Origin: an uncultured Clostridia bacterium
GTDB lineage: Bacteria; Bacillota; Clostridia; TANB77; CAG-508
Direction: 5' to 3'
NCBI GenBank assembly: GCA_947630155.1
Contig: CANRGM010000058.1
Coordinates: 1 to 6,089, forward strand
DNA: 6,089 bases
Under the pieces are notes generated by a model. It was not told where the DNA came from. It saw only the letters and a list, made by a program, of their open reading frames with translations, and made no database searches. Both the position numbers and the translations under genes were made by a program. Numbering within the stretch: the first letter of the stretch is position 1; every line of letters starts with the position of its first letter. Shown here piece by piece: positions 5,998 to 6,089 of this stretch.

Positions 5998-6089
5998 CTT
6001 ATACTTTTCTTTTAGTATGAGTTTTTGATTCTGGGGATTTATTTATTTTTCGATACTTTCGTACACTTATTTAAAAAATTGTTAGATTT

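Noticed and set aside
6001..6089. Short open minus-strand stretch and a 5-bp stem near 6001-6018
   Set aside because: The stretch is too short, has stops in all frames and no start site; the stem is too weak to call.

Overview
The window looks like chromosomal or accessory DNA of a low-GC Firmicute, most likely a member of the Clostridia. The reasons are the strong A+T bias, AGGAG-type ribosome binding sites 6-9 bases before ATG, sigma-A style promoters, hairpin plus U-run terminators, and gene families common in Clostridia (FliB-type lysine methylase, and an HTH-like domain with the KxxIDxxLFSKIRS signature). No species can be named from the sequence alone.

Layout, left to right. (i) 1-177: the last 58 codons of a + strand gene I do not recognise. 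(ii) 178-408: a gene-free gap dominated by a large inverted repeat, with 43-bp perfect arms at 209-251 and 324-366 around a 72-bp GC-rich core. (iii) 409-2400: an intact 663-aa membrane sensor histidine kinase. (iv) 2466-3534: a fliB-like gene, probably in the same transcript, broken by one extra base near 2598, followed by a strong terminator at 3533-3600. (v) 3631-4377, minus strand: an unrecognised gene with two compensating single-base indels and a nonsense codon near its 3' end. (vi) 4378-4582: a divergent promoter region holding a nested palindrome at 4421-4466. (vii) 4583-5098: a 171-aa HTH-like protein, followed without a gap by a well-initiated but truncated 17-codon partner ORF. (viii) 5196-5298: two hairpins back to back, one of them a perfect 42-bp palindrome with no spacer, separating the convergent transcription units. 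(ix) 5302-5929, minus strand: a short gene with its own promoter, start and stop, read in three frames. It carries a stretch resembling the C-terminus of type I restriction R subunits and ends in a winged-helix-like segment. (x) 5998-6089: nothing I can support.

The histidine kinase is the only long gene that is clearly complete. From 2466 onward, four single-base indels, one in-frame stop and one truncated partner fall in about 3.5 kb. This could be genuine decay of an accessory region or uncorrected indels in the assembly. The kinase reads cleanly over 2 kb, which argues against a uniformly poor sequence. The observations most worth a second look are the inverted-repeat element before the kinase, the perfect palindrome at 5257-5298, and the small restriction-subunit-like gene with its own promoter.
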